A DNA stretch of 41,652 bases from Edwardsiella ictaluri ATCC 33202 (GCF_000264785.1 NZ_AFJI01000031.1:1-41652), one strand, 5' to 3'. Counted from the first letter of the stretch, positions 1-11,682 are shown. Program-made: numbers and translations. Notes: a model not told the origin generated them from the sequence alone.

Positions 1-2
1 TC

Positions 3-26
3 TTATACGCATCCGGATGCGTATAA
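3..26. repeat. 24-bp perfect palindrome downstream of tdcC
   Basis: Each 12-base half (TTATACGCATCC) is followed at once by its exact reverse complement, with no spacer. It lies about 80 bp past the tdcC stop codon. With no loop and no T-run it is a poor intrinsic terminator; a dimeric protein-binding site or half of a larger structure cut by the window edge is possible. Function unknown. Confidence 0.6.
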
Positions 27-106
27 CCGGCGTACCAGCGGGAGTCACTCTATCGGTTAACGCTGATTGGTTCAATAAAGCCACTCCCTATTATCCGATT
101 GCCGAA

Positions 107-1438
107 TTACATCAGCTGATAAACAATATTCAGGATGGTAAGCAGGCCGATAATCGTGACAAAATAGTTAGATGCCTTACCCTTATATTTTGCCAGCGCA
201 GGAACTCGCCATACGGCGTACATCGGCAGCAAACACAGCAGCGCAGCAATAATGGGAGCACCCATAGCTCCGATCAGGTCCAGAATATTCGGGTTGATAT
301 ATGTAATCACCCAGGTAGAGCCCATAATGATAATCATGCTGATCATATTAAGCTGCTTCATCGGGGCCTGCGACTTATCCCCATGGTAGCCAAATTTAAT
401 AATCAAACCATTCAACCCCTCCAGGGTTCCCAGGTAATGACCAAAGAATGATTTAAAAATGGCCACCAGAGCGATAATCGATGCGGCATACTCCAAAATG
501 GTGGCATAGCTGGATTTACCACTGCCCAGTGAGCTGAAGTGGTTGGCCAGATAGGAGAGAATGGGAATGTTCTGTTGTTTAGCCTGCGCCATATCCTGCG
601 GCGACAGAGTAAACAGGCAGCTAAAGGCAAAGAACATCACTACCACCACCATCAGTACGCTGGCACGCGAGATAATCTTCGCACACTTTTGCCCGGTATA
701 CTCCCGGCCAAACTCCGCCTCATACTCTTCGCGTTTGGAGACCACAAACGACGAAACGATGGGAGAAAAGTTGAAAGAGAACACCATAATTGCGATCCCC
801 AGCCATACGGTTACCAGAATGCCATGGCTGCCAAACAGACTCAGGCTGTGCATGTCAAAATGGGTAAAGATGTCACTCGTCCAGTAGGGGATCAGCGATA
901 GGGAGATCAACACCAGACAGGTAATGAAGGGAAAGACCAGATATCCCATTACCTTAACCATTAAATCCTTGCCGAAATAGATAAAAAACGCCATAACCAG
1001 CAGGATCGCCAGCGCCACCACACCGCGATTAATGGCCGGCAGCAGCAGTTGATGTTCCCAAAAAGCAATAAACGTATTGGTAATGGTCACGCCGTAGATC
1101 CACAGCAATGGACAGATTGCAAAAAAATACAGGAAGGTGATCACCACGCCACCGACATGACCAAAGTGCTGATCGACGGTATCGGTAATATTATCTGATA
1201 CGCTGCGCCCAGACAGGCACAGACGAGCCAACGCGCGATGACAAAAAAATGCGATGGGAAAGGCAAGAATGAGCATAAAAATAATTGGCAGCAGCCCGCC
1301 GATACCGGCGCTGATCGGAAAGAACAATACGCCGGCTCCGATCGCCGTACCGAACAATCCTAAAACCCAGCGTGTATCCGTCTTGCGCCATGTGGTCACC
1401 CTGGTCTGGCCCGCAACGACACTGTCAGTACTACTCAT
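107..1438 (-). CDS. tdcC: TdcC threonine/serine:H+ symporter
   Basis: Inner-membrane transporter that imports threonine and serine with protons, supplying anaerobic threonine catabolism. The 443-residue product has the same length as E. coli TdcC and closely resembles it throughout: the N-terminal stretch WRKTDTRW...[13 protein letters not shown], the segment [20 protein letters not shown] and the C-terminal [20 protein letters not shown] are near-identical to the remembered family sequence. About eleven hydrophobic segments fit the hydroxy/aromatic amino acid permease fold. The start has a good ribosome site (GAGGAT, 5 nt upstream). It follows the ruined tdcB by 21 bp in the usual tdcB-tdcC order, so it survives while its enzyme partner is broken; whether it still has a promoter is unclear. 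Confidence 0.93.
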   Translation of the reverse strand: MSSTDSVVAGQTRVTTWRKTDTRWVLGLFGTAIGAGVLFFPISAGIGGLLPIIFMLILAFPIAFFCHRALARLCLSGRSVSDNITDTVDQHFGHVGGVVITFLYFFAICPLLWIYGVTITNTFIAFWEHQLLLPAINRGVVALAILLVMAFFIYFGKDLMVKVMGYLVFPFITCLVLISLSLIPYWTSDIFTHFDMHSLSLFGSHGILVTVWLGIAIMVFSFNFSPIVSSFVVSKREEYEAEFGREYTGQKCAKIISRASVLMVVVVMFFAFSCLFTLSPQDMAQAKQQNIPILSYLANHFSSLGSGKSSYATILEYAASIIALVAIFKSFFGHYLGTLEGLNGLIIKFGYHGDKSQAPMKQLNMISMIIIMGSTWVITYINPNILDLIGAMGAPIIAALLCLLPMYAVWRVPALAKYKGKASNYFVTIIGLLTILNIVYQLM

Positions 1439-1459
1439 ATCTTATCCTCACATAAAAAA

Positions 1460-2400
1460 TCAGACGCCTATCAGCCCGGTGATTTGCGAAGCGCGGGAGA
1501 GATCAATATTCCCACCGGAGATGATGCTGACACTTTTGCGCCTTTTACTATTCTGATCGCGCTTGCACTCCGCAGTACGGCAGAAGCTAAGGCAGCGGCC
1601 CCTTCGATAATCACCTTATTTTCGCTGGATCAGCGCCACCATACTGGCCCGGATCTCCTCTTCGCTGAGCAGAACCTAGCGTTAACCAGCCTACGGGCAA
1701 TCTCAAAGGTCAGGTACCCAGGACCAAATCGCTGCCGCCGGCCAGCCTACCGTTCGTACGATGGGCAACAATCTCCCCGGTGTAATAGGATGCCGCCATG
1801 CCGTGTACATTTTCCGACCAAATGCCAATGATACGGATGGCCGGATTAACCAATTTAATCACAATGGTGATACCGGTAATCAGAGCAGCGCAACAGCTAC
1901 AATAACATTATCGGCATCATAGAGATTTTCTAAAATCGCCAAACCGATGGTTCCCTGACCGGTAATCACCCTCGGCTCATCGTAAGCTGGAATAAATATC
2001 CACCATTCCATCTCGGCAACCTCACTCACTTTCTCAATAGTTTCGCTAAAATTATTACCGTACAGCACTCCCCTGCCACATAGTCGCTGGTCCCACAAGA
2101 TTGGATGTTGGCGCGCAAATCGGCATAACGACGTTACCGCCGATCTCCTGCATGGCGCAGGAGAGTGAAGCGCCCTGTGCATGGTTCCCGGTAGAGCCGC
2201 TCCCCTTTACGTCGCTTGCGCTCCGTCAGGGCGCTGATCTAATTAAACGCACCGCGAATTTTAAACGAACTGGTACGCTGCATATGTTCAAACGTCACAC
2301 ACATGTCCCCCTTACAGGATTCGCTCAGATAATTATAATGCAGTATCCCTGCCTCATATCTTTCCCGGGTTGTTGCTAATCAAATAGTATCAATAGTAAC
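1460..2400 (-). pseudogene. tdcB: Decayed tdcB, catabolic threonine dehydratase
   Basis: Pieces of TdcB (PLP-dependent threonine/serine deaminase, normally about 329 residues) occur in collinear order but in shifting frames. Reading down the minus strand: [18 protein letters not shown] and SFKIRGAFN followed by an in-frame stop (about 2240-2330), then [13 protein letters not shown], then in another frame [18 protein letters not shown] and [20 protein letters not shown], then [15 protein letters not shown], and finally [18 protein letters not shown] ending in a stop at 1460. At least one nonsense mutation and several frameshifts remove function. The 5' boundary is approximate because the first residues of the protein cannot be recognised. 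Confidence 0.88.
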
Positions 2401-3660
2401 GGGGAAACATATGTAATATACACGCCCTATCTCTGCAAGAGCTATTTACAATCAAATCCAACGACAACACTGTTTCTACAGGTGTTTTTAATTACCTGCA
2501 TTCACTAATCCAACGGGCTACTGTTTGGCTTTGATGCTTATGGAATATTTATACTTTTGGAGACTCCCTTGGGCAATGGCGCTTAGAACATATCCCTATA
2601 GGATTTTACTCCAGACAATGAGGTCGCATTCAAAACGCAGCCTCGCCTCATCGTTTTCGACCTTCCTTTCCCATCGGGTCAGGATCCGGCAACAGCGATT
2701 CATCCCGCTATGCATTATTTCCACGTCCCGGTGATGGGCCTTGAGGTCACTGGTTTTAATTACCTTAGACTCATCTATTGCAGCAAGATTATCAACGCGT
2801 TTACGGTGTCTCCCCAACGGGTGGCTGGTTTTGTGTTCCGGGATAAGTGAGCCATTTTTTCCCGGGGTTCATCGCTGATCCGCCATTTACTGCCAGTCAT
2901 ATTTTCGCCTTCAGACATAATCATTGCTTATTAATGACAATTCATTTTGGGATAGGCTCTTACTCTATCAGCGCTGAAAATGAACTCTACTCAATAAGAT
3001 TGTGGGGGATTTGTTATTACTCACAGCTATCAATGAGAATATTCCAAATTGATATTTAACTCATTAGTTTTATCCAAACAAATAAAAACGTGTTTTTTAC
3101 GACCGCAATCAAGAAAAAAGAGAGAATAACCTAATATTAGGTCGATGATTTAAACGCAGCGAGAAAATTTATTTTTAAACCGTAACGAGGCTAAAAACAC
3201 ATTGATGCAGATAACTAAAAACATGCCACCAAAATATTATCGCGTCAACCCGGTGGGGATTCCCTGTCCACGCCCCATGCCAGGCGACATCCTATGATGT
3301 GGATAAAAACCATTGACAAAATAAAAAACCATAAAATACGCAACATTACAGCATTCATATCTCTCATCACCATCGGCTACGACGTCGCGTTGTCCATCGT
3401 CTTAAAAACCGCCTACCTCCTGCGGTGCAACGACTGCTTTGACACGTATTTTATCGGCTACCACCGGATAAACAGCTATATCGCCATGGGCCACGTGCAG
3501 TACGGTGCGCCACTGTGCATGTAAAACTTCCCGCCCGACGGCGTCTCCACCGGCGTTGACAATCAACAATCATTGCGTGGAGAGCGTTATTCACATGCTT
3601 AAGTAACAGAAATAAGCAATCAATTTTCAATTATAAATCGGTTGTTCCTATTTCAGAAAT
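2401..3660. other. A+T-rich gene-poor stretch
   Basis: Apart from the transposase remnant at 2596-2817 I see no gene here. Reading frames at 2847-3059 and 3294-3524 (plus) lack ribosome sites, recognisable domains and normal codon use. A patch at about 3360-3560 is more G+C-rich than its flanks and may be a fragment of a lost gene. The stretch looks like a decay zone between the tdc locus and katG. Confidence 0.5.
2596..2817 (-). pseudogene. IS5-family transposase C-terminal remnant
   Basis: The last part of this frame (MNRCCRILTRWERKVEN...RLRFECDLIVWSKIL) resembles the conserved C-terminal segment of IS5-family transposases, normally of the form W-L-N-R-x-R-R-L-x-x-R-W-E-K-K-x-x-N-Y. The preceding residues GRHRKRV also fit the G-R-x-R-W-V-V-E motif, but the part between is scrambled. 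No catalytic domain or terminal inverted repeat is seen. The match is from memory, so the subgroup is uncertain. Confidence 0.5.
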
Positions 3661-3673
3661 TGAGCATGCAGGC

Positions 3674-3701
3674 CAGACAAAAAATCATTAGCACGTATAA
3701 T
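3674..3701 (+). promoter_or_regulatory. Candidate sigma70 promoter of katG
   Basis: A perfect -10 hexamer TATAAT (3696-3701) lies 16 bp after CAGACA (3674-3679), a four-of-six match to the -35 consensus. It is 100 bp before the katG start codon. katG is an OxyR target in enterics, but no OxyR site could be assigned by eye. Confidence 0.4.
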
Positions 3702-3788
3702 CATTGAGGATTAAAGTGAAAGCAGCGATCCATCACACAATGCGTTATCCGCAACAATGACCTGAACAGTACTCCATAAATTTACTGA

Positions 3789-5975
<2,187 letters not shown>

Positions 5976-6017
5976 GCCCCGAGGCTACGCCGCCGCCGCC
6001 GGCGTGAACTACCAAAC

Positions 6018-6042
6018 GTCCCCGGTTAGTACGGGGGCTTTT
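6018..6042 (+). terminator. Probable katG terminator
   Basis: GTCCCCG (6018-6024) pairs with CGGGGGC (6032-6038), one pair being G-T, around a 7-nt loop, and is followed by only four T. It lies 43 bp after the katG stop and before the convergent eseJ-like gene. The short T-run makes it a moderate candidate. Confidence 0.5.
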
Positions 6043-6101
6043 GGGGCCTTAACGCCACGAAACCATCCTGCCAAAGCACTTGCCCCCAGATATCTATCCC
6101 G

Positions 6102-9100
6102 CTATATCGCCGGTGCCGCAGTCTCATGCCCACTCAGCGGGCTATGCTGCCACAGCGCCTGCTCTATTTCATCGCGGATTTGTTCTGCCTGTTGCACGTT
6201 AAGTCCTGCCTGCACAATCGCTTCTGACTGCATGTTTAACGGCAGGTGTGGCACTGATTCCGACGCCGCCTGCTGCAGCGCAAGATCAAACTGCTCGCCA
6301 ACCTCCTGAGGTGACAGCGAAGCAAACGTCGCCTGTTGCCGCAGATCTTCCGCCAGGGTATCCAGCCGATGCGTCAGCTGCTGATGACCCTGGCGCTGTA
6401 TCTCCTCAAGCGCGGGCTGATCGTGCCCGTCGATCTGCGCCAGCGTTCTCTCCATCTGGATCCTCGCCTGCTCGCGCGCCTTTTTCAGGGCCTTCGCCAA
6501 AATATCGTTATTCCTCTCCCGCTGAACCCGCTGGGCCAGTCCGGGCATCAGCCAGGATACCATCGTGTTCCACAGGCTGCCGGTTGTCATTGCTCCACTG
6601 AGCAGAGTGGCCCCAATGGAGATAATCCCGGCGGGCAGAATGCCCAGCGGCCCCAGCGCCAAAACACCCAGCATTATGCCCCCCAGCAGCGGAGCGGCCA
6701 CGCTGGCTGCAACCAGCAGCGCTCTCTGGGTGCCGCTGGCGTGTTTCCAGGTCAGGGAGATATCCTGGAACATGCGCCCTATCATGCCCCGCTTCCCCAC
6801 CTCCGCAATATCGCGGCCCGTCGTGCCCGCACTGCGTAATGCCTCCCGCTGTATGACATACGACGTCATGCGCTGGATACGCTCATTGATGCTTGCCGAG
6901 GAGTCCAGCTGCATCCCGCGGAGAACCGCATTGACGAGCACGTTGGCTCGCCGATGCTCAGCCACCTTATCCGCAATCCCCTTCTCTGCCTGTGCCTGAG
7001 CCGCCCCTACCACAAACTGCAAAATGGAGGTCAGTGCCACCGTTGCCACGCCGCCGCCAAACAGAGCCCCGCCGATGCCACCGGCCACTACCCCCCCGAG
7101 ATTCTGACTCAGCACGCCCTTGACGCCGCCGACGGCGTAAGGGGCCCAGTCAGCCATGCTCAACAGCATGATCAGAGCCGGCGGCATCGGCGTCGCGTCC
7201 GTCACGCCCACCACCGGTTCGCGCTTGCCAAACAGCGTATCCTGTATCACGCTGGTCGTCGTACCCCGCTGCCAGGCCGTATGAAACATATCGCCGAGGA
7301 GCGTAGACGATCCCGTCGCGACCAGCGCGTGGTAGGCATGATCCAAATTACTGGATAGATACGCGAGCTCCTGCGGATACGCACTGGCCCAGGCAAGCAG
7401 CTGGCTCGGGGTAAATCCCAGCTCCGTCAGCGCCTGAGAGGGCTCGGTCTTCAGCTTTTGCAGCGCATTCATCAAATCCCGGGAGGCTGCAAAAATCCCT
7501 TTTCCGCTCAATGCCAGCTGGTACTGCAGCAGTAAATCCCGCGGCTTGTCCATGCGCTCCCCAAGCAGCGTGGAGACCTTGTCGCCCATCTGCGCGAGCA
7601 GCCAGCTGCTCCAGTAAATATCTTTGGGATAACCGCCGCCGGCAGGGCTATCGGCTCGCTGCCGCTCCTGCTGCAACGCCAGAAGATCTACGCGAAAGGC
7701 AGCGCTGTTGCTGGCGATACGCTGCTCAAGCCGCGCCAATAGCGATGCGGCGTCGCTCCCGCTCCCCGCCTCCTGCCGCAGCGCATCACGCTGGCGCACC
7801 ATTTTCTCGGTCTCCGTCGTCAGCGCTCTCAGGGCCGCACTGCGCATCTGATAGACCCGTTGATTGATATTGGCCAGCACGCCGTCAAACGGCTGCGCCG
7901 CTGCCTTTACATCCGCCGCCAGCCGGGCAGACTCAGTCGTTTGCACCGCAAGGGTATGTCCCAGCCTATCCACGGCCGCCAGCCTCTTCCCGCTGTGCAG
8001 CAGCGCCGCTATCACCCGCCGTTCGGCGTTAATCTCCGTCAACGCCCGACTCAGCATCCCGTGAGGCGCTTCGGTATCGGACAGCAGCGAAGCCAGCTCT
8101 CCAACGCGCTCCTGGTAACGCTGCAGCAGCTGATCCCGCTGTTGGAAGAATGCCAGATAGCCCTCAGGATCCGCCATAAACTGTGCCCGTAGCGTTCCCT
8201 GTGCTAATGCCTGTGGGAAGTTAACCTCCGGGTTATTATGAAATTCACTATGATAATCAATTTGATGCTCAAGCTGCAGACAGTCGGCAGCGATCAGCTG
8301 GGCCCGGGCCTGCGTGGCAGGGTCCAGACGGTGATACTCCCGCCGTACGGCGGCACTCACATCGATATCATCTTCAACGAACGTGTCGTTATCCAGCAGC
8401 AGGCGATCGCGGTTAACGGCGGCCGGACCGCTGCGGGCACAAAGATACAGCAGACCTTCCAGATCAGACTCATTTGGGATAGGCGCCGCTGCACCACCGC
8501 TATTGTCCACTCCGACGCCCCCGCCGGGCGACCAACGCTGAGAAAAATAGATCTCGAGATCATCCAGCGCCTGGCGGCGCTGTTTAAATGCGCTGAAGTA
8601 ATCCGGATTATTTTTAATTCCATCCAGATCGCGTTGTAGGGTCTCCTGCGCCTGCTGATTGGCATCGCTGAGCAGCTGCAGTTGCTGCAGGGTACGATCG
8701 CGCTCCTGCAGCGTGGTGCGGCGCAGGGCGCTCAGCTGAGAATAGCGCTCCCGATCGATAAGTGGGCTATCCGTCACCGGCAGCGGCGCATCCTCCTCCC
8801 GCAGCGGCGCAGCATGGGGATAAAAGGCCGTCAGCAGGCGCTGGGCGACCGCCGTATCCGGCAGGCTCACTCCGCTTTGCATCACCCGGGCAACCGCCTG
8901 GCGTAAACGGGTCGCATCGGGGGCTCCCTCTGCTCCCAGCGCCTGCTGAACCAGCGCCAGCCACAGGCGATCGTCTTCGCCGATAGCACCGTCGGAAGAC
9001 GCTGTGCCATCGCCAAGCTGAGCGCTCACCTGCGCCAGGCGAGTCCGCCATACACCCCGTTCACCCGCGGGGGATTCACTTTGTGCGACGCTATCCATCC

Positions 9101-10190
9101 TCTTTTCCAGCGCGGCCAGACGATCAGCCGCATACTGTACCTGTGCGCTGATGCGCTGTATCACCGGCACGGTCTCTGGCTTCTCCTCTATCCTCGCGCA
9201 TTCGGTCAACACATCCTGTAACGCCTGACGGGCCGTATCCAGCATCCTCTGACCCTCAGCAACCGAATCGACAAGATCCTCTGCAGAGGCGATCAGCGTC
9301 TCACTCTGCTGCTGTACCGTGGTCAGCGTCGTACGCAGTGCCACCAGTGCATGATTCAGAACCTCAATACGTCGGGACAGCGCCTGATAGGCCGGTTCGA
9401 TCGGCCCCCCGACCAGCATGTCCTTCACCCGGAACAGGAGATTGAACGTATAGCGTTGCATCTGCAGCAGCGGGCCGGTCTCTATCGGCGCGGGGAGGAG
9501 ATCATCCAGTTCACCGTCCCGTAGCGGCGCCGGTGGCGGTAGCGTTACCGTCGCGCGCGGCGGTGCCAAATCGGGAATGTGCTGCTCAGCCACCGCCGGG
9601 CGCGTATCTGCCAGCGTCGGAAACTGGCGATGCGCTTCAGCCCAGACGTTATCATTAATCTTCGATAGCGGGAGGCGTAGCACCTCTTGGCCGTTGACGG
9701 TCAGGATCAGCGACGAGCTGTCATGGGGCGCCAATCGAGCACCCAGCGCCGCCGTTTGATGGGTTGAACCATGCTCTTTTAGCCAACAGAAAAACCGCAG
9801 CGGATCGCTAAACAGCGCCAAATACTGCGGGGCCAGCAGGGATGTGCCGTTCTGATTGAGCTGTTCGCGCAGACGGGTATCCCGATGGCGGCTAATGTTC
9901 TGTCCATCGATACTGAGAGTGAAATTCTGTGTCGCATCATCATAATCCACCGTCAGCGCACTTTGGCTATCCGCGCGGCACAGCTGGCGCAGCACGGCAG
10001 CGGTCTCCAGCGCCGCAAGACAGTCATCTCCCTGGTTAAGCAGCTGGCGATACTGCGCTTCTGCAGCCACACGCCTATCGGCAGGACATAACGCAGCCAC
10101 CCGGCTAACGCTGTGGGAAAGGCTCTCCGTTGACCCAGATCCTGCGGTATTGCCGCAGGATCTGGGGGATAGAGCAAAAGCATTTACCAT
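6102..10190 (-). CDS. eseJ: Giant T3SS effector, EseJ type
   Basis: About 1362 residues, close to the published Edwardsiella EseJ (about 1359 residues), a T3SS-translocated protein reported to affect adhesion and reactive oxygen in host cells. What is seen: no signal peptide; long helical and coiled-coil tracts with many Gln, Glu, Arg and Ala through the middle; two hydrophobic blocks at about residues 1000-1065 and 1155-1220 rich in Gly and Ala; then a helical tail. No catalytic motif is recognised. The frame opens at 10211, but the second ATG at 10190 is preceded by GGGAGG at about 9 nt, so it is preferred. It lies between katG and a field of transposase remnants, which suggests acquisition apart from the core apparatus. 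Its identity as EseJ rests on size and location, not on an alignment. Confidence 0.75.
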   Translation of the reverse strand: MVNAFALSPRSCGNTAGSGSTESLSHSVSRVAALCPADRRVAAEAQYRQLLNQGDDCLAALETAAVLRQLCRADSQSALTVDYDDATQNFTLSIDGQNISRHRDTRLREQLNQNGTSLLAPQYLALFSDPLRFFCWLKEHGSTHQTAALGARLAPHDSSSLILTVNGQEVLRLPLSKINDNVWAEAHRQFPTLADTRPAVAEQHIPDLAPPRATVTLPPPAPLRDGELDDLLPAPIETGPLLQMQRYTFNLLFRVKDMLVGGPIEPAYQALSRRIEVLNHALVALRTTLTTVQQQSETLIASAEDLVDSVAEGQRMLDTARQALQDVLTECARIEEKPETVPVIQRISAQVQYAADRLAALEKRMDSVAQSESPAGERGVWRTRLAQVSAQLGDGTASSDGAIGEDDRLWLALVQQALGAEGAPDATRLRQAVARVMQSGVSLPDTAVAQRLLTAFYPHAAPLREEDAPLPVTDSPLIDRERYSQLSALRRTTLQERDRTLQQLQLLSDANQQAQETLQRDLDGIKNNPDYFSAFKQRRQALDDLEIYFSQRWSPGGGVGVDNSGGAAAPIPNESDLEGLLYLCARSGPAAVNRDRLLLDNDTFVEDDIDVSAAVRREYHRLDPATQARAQLIAADCLQLEHQIDYHSEFHNNPEVNFPQALAQGTLRAQFMADPEGYLAFFQQRDQLLQRYQERVGELASLLSDTEAPHGMLSRALTEINAERRVIAALLHSGKRLAAVDRLGHTLAVQTTESARLAADVKAAAQPFDGVLANINQRVYQMRSAALRALTTETEKMVRQRDALRQEAGSGSDAASLLARLEQRIASNSAAFRVDLLALQQERQRADSPAGGGYPKDIYWSSWLLAQMGDKVSTLLGERMDKPRDLLLQYQLALSGKGIFAASRDLMNALQKLKTEPSQALTELGFTPSQLLAWASAYPQELAYLSSNLDHAYHALVATGSSTLLGDMFHTAWQRGTTTSVIQDTLFGKREPVVGVTDATPMPPALIMLLSMADWAPYAVGGVKGVLSQNLGGVVAGGIGGALFGGGVATVALTSILQFVVGAAQAQAEKGIADKVAEHRRANVLVNAVLRGMQLDSSASINERIQRMTSYVIQREALRSAGTTGRDIAEVGKRGMIGRMFQDISLTWKHASGTQRALLVAASVAAPLLGGIMLGVLALGPLGILPAGIISIGATLLSGAMTTGSLWNTMVSWLMPGLAQRVQRERNNDILAKALKKAREQARIQMERTLAQIDGHDQPALEEIQRQGHQQLTHRLDTLAEDLRQQATFASLSPQEVGEQFDLALQQAASESVPHLPLNMQSEAIVQAGLNVQQAEQIRDEIEQALWQHSPLSGHETAAPAI
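10134..10166 (-). repeat. 14-bp perfect hairpin in the first eseJ codons
   Basis: CCCAGATCCTGCGG (10134-10147) and its exact complement (10153-10166) enclose a 5-nt loop. On the mRNA this covers nucleotides +25 to +57 from the preferred start, within codons 9-19. A stem this strong so near a ribosome site could limit or time translation. Confidence 0.7.
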
Positions 10191-10211
10191 GAAGAGACCT
10201 CCCAATCGCAT

Positions 10212-10510
10212 AGCACAAGACGCCAGCTGTCAGCTGTTCGCCGGAACATGGTGCGATTTTATCCACACCGCGATTGGGACACCTTCAGGTGTTTACCTGA
10301 TATTATCACTAAATGAAAATATCAATATAGTAAATGATAACACTTAAGGAAGATAACATGGTGGATAAATTTATTATGATAATTTACCTATGACTTACCA
10401 CCGCCAGATAAGACCGCCGTCTACCCGGCGGTGTCAATGGAATGGCCGCCGCCCATCTCTTATGCCACAGTGGAACGATAAATCGTCACCCATTAAACGG
10501 CACAGACATC
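10212..10510. other. A+T-rich leader region of the eseJ-like gene
   Basis: About 300 bp without a gene. The part at 10270-10400 is strongly A+T-rich, unlike the coding DNA on both sides, and should hold the minus-strand promoter; several weak -10-like hexamers occur but none has a well-spaced -35. A 7-bp stem (10413-10419 with 10426-10432) is present without a T-run. Confidence 0.4.
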
Positions 10511-10663
10511 ATGAACCTTAAAACCAGTGGCATCGATTGGACAAAAGACATTTTCCCACCCCCCGGGGTTGGCAGGCAGGGTACACGGTTATTCAACCAA
10601 CAGCTCAGGCCGGCACAAATGACCGCCTTTTTTTGCCAGCATCCCCACCCGGCAACGGTTTAA
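10511..10663 (+). pseudogene. IS110-family transposase N-terminal fragment
   Basis: The first 50 codons from an ATG at 10511 (NLKTSGIDWTKDIF...GVGRQGT...LRPAQMTAFF) match the start of IS110-family DEDD transposases, where G-I-D-x-x-K carries the first catalytic Asp of the RuvC-like domain. The frame stops after PATV, and the rest of the transposase (more than 250 residues) is absent. Confidence 0.7.
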
Positions 10664-10735
10664 CCCGGCATATCACCGTTGCAGCCATCGCGCGGCGGTT
10701 ATCATCTGCTGTCCATTTCCAGCGGGCATAACTCC

Positions 10736-11380
10736 CGCTCAGCCGCTGATTCGCAACGGCACGGTTGCGGGAGAGATGGGCGCGCTGATTTTCTTGCGGC
10801 GCAGCTTATCCTGACATAGCCGGGTGTCATAAGCGCCGTCCGCTGCGGTTGCGCTGATTTTTCGATGGGTCTGCCGGGTGCCTCCGGGGAGGGCCTCGGC
10901 ATCTGTGATCTTGTTTTGCGGCGAGCCAGCGCAGGCGATTCTATCGGTATCAGCGGCCAAATGTCGTTTTCGCCAGATACGACAGCGCTCTTTGCCGTGT
11001 TTCTTCACTCTCCACTCAGCTTCAGCAAAGACTTTCAGCCTGCCTGAATCCATCACCGGGTACGCAATTTCCCCCCGGAGGGGGAGGAGCGGACATTAAC
11101 CGACCAGGCCCGCCTGCTGACTCTGCTGTGATCCGGAGCACACCGCGGGACATTATCAGGACAAAATGGACTCCATAAAATCCTGTGCTGCGCGCAGGAT
11201 CAGGTGAAATACGCGTTTAATCATCAGAACGGTGGCGATGGCAAGGTCAGCGTCGCACCGGGGCCGTGATGAGGCCGTTGCTGACGCATGCCCGGGTGAA
11301 TCGCCTCGCCATCCAGCCAGAAAGTGGCGGAGCCGCGGTTGACGGGTGCTTGGTCGTCGTTGATCCCGAGGGTCATTTTA
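10736..11380 (-). pseudogene. IS903-type (IS5 family) transposase remnant
   Basis: Collinear blocks of an IS903-like transposase appear in order on the minus strand. The N-terminal block is VNRGSATFWLDGEAI (about 11300-11350). Then ADLAIATVLMIKRVF and LRAAQDFMESI (about 11160-11230), followed by stops and a deletion, then RGEIAYPVMDSGRLKVF and KHGKERCRIWRK (about 10960-11070), and finally RQTHRKISATAADGAYDTRL with RRKKISA (about 10760-10880). The first catalytic Asp (MDS) and the ADGAYDT motif are kept, but frameshifts, stops and loss of the C-terminal third make it dead. No terminal inverted repeats were found. Upstream frame past 11380 is not recognised. Confidence 0.85.
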
Positions 11381-11554
11381 AGATTCTGCCTTGCCACGGG
11401 ATCGACTGTATTGTCAGGATGATACGTGACCTGAGCCTGCAACTCAGTAAAAATTCGATGCATTCCACAAATCCAGTTTACTATTAAAGTAGCAGGCCTC
11501 ACCCCGGCAAAATGCTATCAATTGGCTCGTATTCGGCATCGTGATTCATCCCAG

Positions 11555-11594
11555 CGAGGGATATTTACAACGAGGAAATATTTACAGCGGGAAA
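11555..11594. repeat. Direct repeats upstream of esrB
   Basis: ATATTTACA occurs at 11561-11569 and again at 11578-11586, each preceded by CGAGG (11555 and 11571), with a third weaker CGGGAAAG after the second copy. The 16-17 bp period lies about 60-100 bp upstream of the candidate esrB -35 box, a usual place for an activator site. No regulator can be named. Confidence 0.4.
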
Positions 11595-11652
11595 GAGATT
11601 GCAGCATCGCCATAGAAACCTATAGTTATCACAATAAACACAACTGTTTTAC

Positions 11653-11682
11653 TTGACCGTAACGCTGTTTATCCAAAATAAT
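11653..11682 (+). promoter_or_regulatory. Candidate sigma70 promoter of esrB
   Basis: TTGACC (11653-11658) and AATAAT (11677-11682) are five-of-six matches each, separated by 18 bp. Two GTTTA-like words (TGTTTT at 11645, TGTTTA at 11666) flank the -35. PhoP is reported to control esrB in Edwardsiella and prefers GTTTA repeats, but the spacing here (21 bp) is not the standard 11 bp, so a PhoP box is only a guess. Confidence 0.45.

Noticed and set aside
2847-3524. Small plus-strand frames at 2847-3059 and 3294-3524
   Set aside because: No Shine-Dalgarno, no domain, unusual composition; described as part of the gene-poor stretch.
7086-7092. Seven-C run in the eseJ-like gene and another near 36262
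   Set aside because: Runs of seven are common in this G+C-rich DNA and too short to claim slippage; only the ten-G run in eseD and, weakly, the eight-C run in esaP are kept.
8238-8639. Plus-strand frames opposite the eseJ-like gene
   Set aside because: The minus-strand frame is open for over 4 kb with a good ribosome site; the opposite frames are short and unrecognised.
11645-11671. PhoP box upstream of esrB
   Set aside because: Two GTTTA-like words are present but 21 bp apart rather than 11 bp; not enough for a feature of its own.
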